Positions 62,348 through 64,000 of a stretch of DNA of 64,000 nt are shown piece after piece. Source of the DNA: Seramator thermalis (GTDB taxonomy: Bacteria > Bacteroidota > Bacteroidia > Bacteroidales > Dysgonomonadaceae); the NCBI RefSeq assembly GCF_004138125.1, contig NZ_RXHS01000002.1, positions 62,001 to 126,000 of the forward strand, in the 5' to 3' direction. A program made the translations under genes and the position numbers. Under the pieces are notes generated by a model, which was given only the letters and a program-made list of their open reading frames with translations, ran no database searches and was not told where the DNA came from. Each line of letters begins with the position of its first letter. The stretch's first letter is position 1.

Positions 62348-62380
62348 AAGCCCCTCATATTCACTGAATATGAGGGGCTT
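62348..62380. terminator. bidirectional terminator after tRNA-Asp
   Basis: AAGCCCCTCATATTCA pairs perfectly with TGAATATGAGGGGCTT, with T-rich flanks on both strands (TTTTTCTATTT on the minus strand). It lies 37 bp after the tRNA 3' end. Confidence 0.9.
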
Positions 62381-62416
62381 GTCTTACTTTTGGCTGCTCT
62401 TGTCTTAGAGCCTCTG

Positions 62417-62490
62417 CGGTATGGACGGGACTCGAACCCGCGACCCCCTGCGTGACAGGCAGGTATTCTAACCAGCTGAACTACCACACC
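62417..62490 (-). tRNA. tRNA-Asp (GTC)
   Basis: 74 bases folding as a complete cloverleaf: acceptor GGTGTGG/CCATACC, anticodon arm CCTGC-CTGTCAC-GCAGG with anticodon GTC, T arm CGGGTTCGAGTCCCG, discriminator G. CCA is not encoded. Its 3' end points to the ICE integrase, which makes its downstream region the likely insertion site. Confidence 0.96.
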
Positions 62491-62618
62491 ATTGGCTATC
62501 ATTCCCGGATAGCGAGCGCAAAGGTAAGGAAATTTTTGTATAGACAAAAATTTTATCTATATTTTTTTCTGTAAAAAATTATTTGCTTCCGCCATTTGGA
62601 AAGCATTTGTTTCTTTAT

Positions 62619-64000
62619 TTAGTCGGAGTTGTTTTCTGAAGAAGGCATCAGCCATTCATCGAACCATCTTTTGAATTCACGTTGAAACAAGATTCCGTTT
62701 TGAGGTTTCGAAATCCAATGATTTTCGTCAGGGAAAATCAACATTCGTGAAGGGATATTGCGCATTTGTGCCGCATTGAATGCCATCATCCCTTGCGAAG
62801 CAAGTATGCGATAATCGAGCTCGCCATGACTGATCATAATTGGGGTATCCCATTTATCAACGAAAAGGTGAGGAGAATTTGCATACGTACGCTGCGCTAT
62901 CGCATTCGATTTATCCCAATAAGGGCCACCCATGTCCCAATTGGCAAACCACATCTCTTCGGTTTCGAGATATTGGGCTTCGAGATTGAAAATGCCGGCA
63001 TGGGCCCAAAATGCTTTAAATCGTTTGTTATGATGTCCGGCGAGCCAATAGACAGAAAAGCCCCCATAACTTGCTCCGGTACATCCCAAATGATTTTTGT
63101 CCACATAAGGTTCTTTGGCAAGCGCATCGATGGCAGAAAAATAATCTTTCATATTCTGCCCTCCATAATCGCCACTAATTTGTTCGAGCCATTCTTGGCC
63201 AAAACCGGGTAATCCTCTTCGATTGGGAGCTACTATGATATATCCGTCAGAGGCCATCATCTGCATGTTCCATCGATACGACCAGAACTGACTGACCGTG
63301 TTTTGAGGTCCGCCCTGACAGTATAATAAAGCCGGATAAACCTTAGTTGAATCAAAATCGGGTGGGAAAATTACCCAGGTAAGCATTTTTTTACCATCAG
63401 TAGTCGGAATCCAACGCTCTTCCACACGCCCCATCTTGAGTTGATCGAGAATATCTTTATTTTCGAACGACAATTCTGTGGCTTTGCCCGAAATAATATC
63501 CACGGAATAAATCTCGTCGGGTTTGGACATCGATTGCCGTTTGGCAATCAATTTGCCTTGCCCACCCAATGCTACGGAAAGATAGTCGTGCTGCCCCTGT
63601 GTTACAGGCTTCACTTCTTTCGTTAAAAAGTCGGCAACAAAAATTTGTGTTTTAGCTTCGACACAAGCTATCAGATAAATATGCCGGCTATCATCAGCCC
63701 ATTGAATAGCATCGGTGTTATAGTCGAAATTTTCGGTAACGTATGTTTTCTGCCTTGTTGCCAAATCCATTACCATTAACCGATTTTTATCGGCTTCATA
63801 GCCATCACGTTCCATGCTTTGCCAAGCAAGATATTTCCCATCGGGTGAAAATCGCGGATTTGTGTCGTAACCCATCATCCCTTGAGTCATATTGGTTGTT
63901 TTGCCGGTTGCTAAATCATAAAAATAGATATCGGAATTAGTAGAAATGGCGTATTCCTTACCCGTTTTTTTTCGACAAGTATAAGCGATAATTTTTCCGT
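62619..64000 (-). CDS. S9-family (dipeptidyl-peptidase-like) serine peptidase (5' end cut by window)
   Basis: The frame is open to the window edge: upstream of the ATG at 63890 it still reads IIAYTCRKKTGKEYAIST, so 423 residues from that ATG are only the C-terminal part. Beta-propeller repeats (YDTNPRFSPDGKYLAWQSMERDGYEAD) are followed by the alpha/beta-hydrolase domain with Ser in CTGASYGGFS, Asp in SHGELDYRI and His in PDENHWI. This gives a complete triad of the prolyl oligopeptidase/DPP family, probably periplasmic. It is host chromosome, beyond the ICE. Confidence 0.92.
   Translation of the reverse strand, partial: GKIIAYTCRKKTGKEYAISTNSDIYFYDLATGKTTNMTQGMMGYDTNPRFSPDGKYLAWQSMERDGYEADKNRLMVMDLATRQKTYVTENFDYNTDAIQWADDSRHIYLIACVEAKTQIFVADFLTKEVKPVTQGQHDYLSVALGGQGKLIAKRQSMSKPDEIYSVDIISGKATELSFENKDILDQLKMGRVEERWIPTTDGKKMLTWVIFPPDFDSTKVYPALLYCQGGPQNTVSQFWSYRWNMQMMASDGYIIVAPNRRGLPGFGQEWLEQISGDYGGQNMKDYFSAIDALAKEPYVDKNHLGCTGASYGGFSVYWLAGHHNKRFKAFWAHAGIFNLEAQYLETEEMWFANWDMGGPYWDKSNAIAQRTYANSPHLFVDKWDTPIMISHGELDYRILASQGMMAFNAAQMRNIPSRMLIFPDENHWISKPQNGILFQREFKRWFDEWLMPSSENNSD

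Noticed and set aside
62281-62547. 88-codon frame on the minus strand
   Set aside because: It runs across the tRNA-Asp gene and its terminator; the VRIPACHAGGRGFESRP segment is the well-known false protein read from tRNA sequence.

Overview
The window is Bacteroidetes DNA, most likely order Bacteroidales. Three things point there: the complete Bacteroides-type conjugation set (TraA to TraQ order, MobA/B/C), promoters of the TAnnTTTG class, and start codons without Shine-Dalgarno boxes. The right edge is chromosome: a tRNA-Asp gene and an S9 peptidase cut by the window end. Almost everything to its left, from an IntDOT-like integrase at 60.7-62.1 kb back to at least about 19.8 kb, reads as one integrative conjugative element (ICE). 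The left end of the ICE is not clearly visible. The metal island at 0-14 kb may be further cargo or a different accessory block.

Layout. 1-13 kb: metal-resistance island, all on the + strand (CopB-like ATPase cut by the window edge, Fur-type regulator, His-rich and Cys-rich small proteins, a CzcA-type RND pump fused to a TolC-type outer-membrane factor, its CzcB adaptor, a P1B-4 ATPase, a CDF-like carrier, a GDCCVxC protein). 13-20 kb: patchwork with a hypothetical gene, a group II intron, an SDR-family gene between palindromic repeats, and an IS91-like element with its own tyrosine recombinase. 20-25.6 kb: topB and a DUF3945 gene, then a second group II intron placed exactly after an intrinsic terminator. 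25.6-30.3 kb: a cargo island with ImmA/IrrE peptidase, a small charged protein and a sigma factor, divergent from a tandem ubiquitin-like protein, a ThiF/E1 enzyme, a DUF6527 protein and a 45-residue basic protein. 30.3-38.6 kb: mobC, then a Gabija-like OLD nuclease/UvrD helicase pair plus a TPR gene inserted between mobC and mobB, then mobB and mobA. 38.6-53 kb: a probable oriT/leader region and the tra operon. 53.1-55.4 kb: a two-gene module with its own promoter, a PD-(D/E)XK nuclease-like protein and a caspase-like protease. 55.5-62.1 kb: small ICE maintenance genes, a RibD/DHFR-like gene behind a structured leader, ORF6N/RhuM-like proteins and the integrase.

Most notable observations. 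(1) A 45-bp box made of two 21-bp direct repeats occurs four times. Each copy lies 32-33 bp upstream of a TAnnTTTG-like -7 element: before the topB operon, before mobC, before the tra operon, and inside traD. It looks like the binding site of an ICE-wide transfer activator. (2) The nuclease plus caspase pair is a candidate undescribed defence or abortive-infection system. (3) A ubiquitin-like conjugation operon faces a sigma/IrrE operon across an 18-bp inverted repeat. (4) A hairpin followed by CCACTAAAAAAATYCAATAG recurs in 5' untranslated regions across the ICE. All function assignments come from reading motifs; no database search was run.
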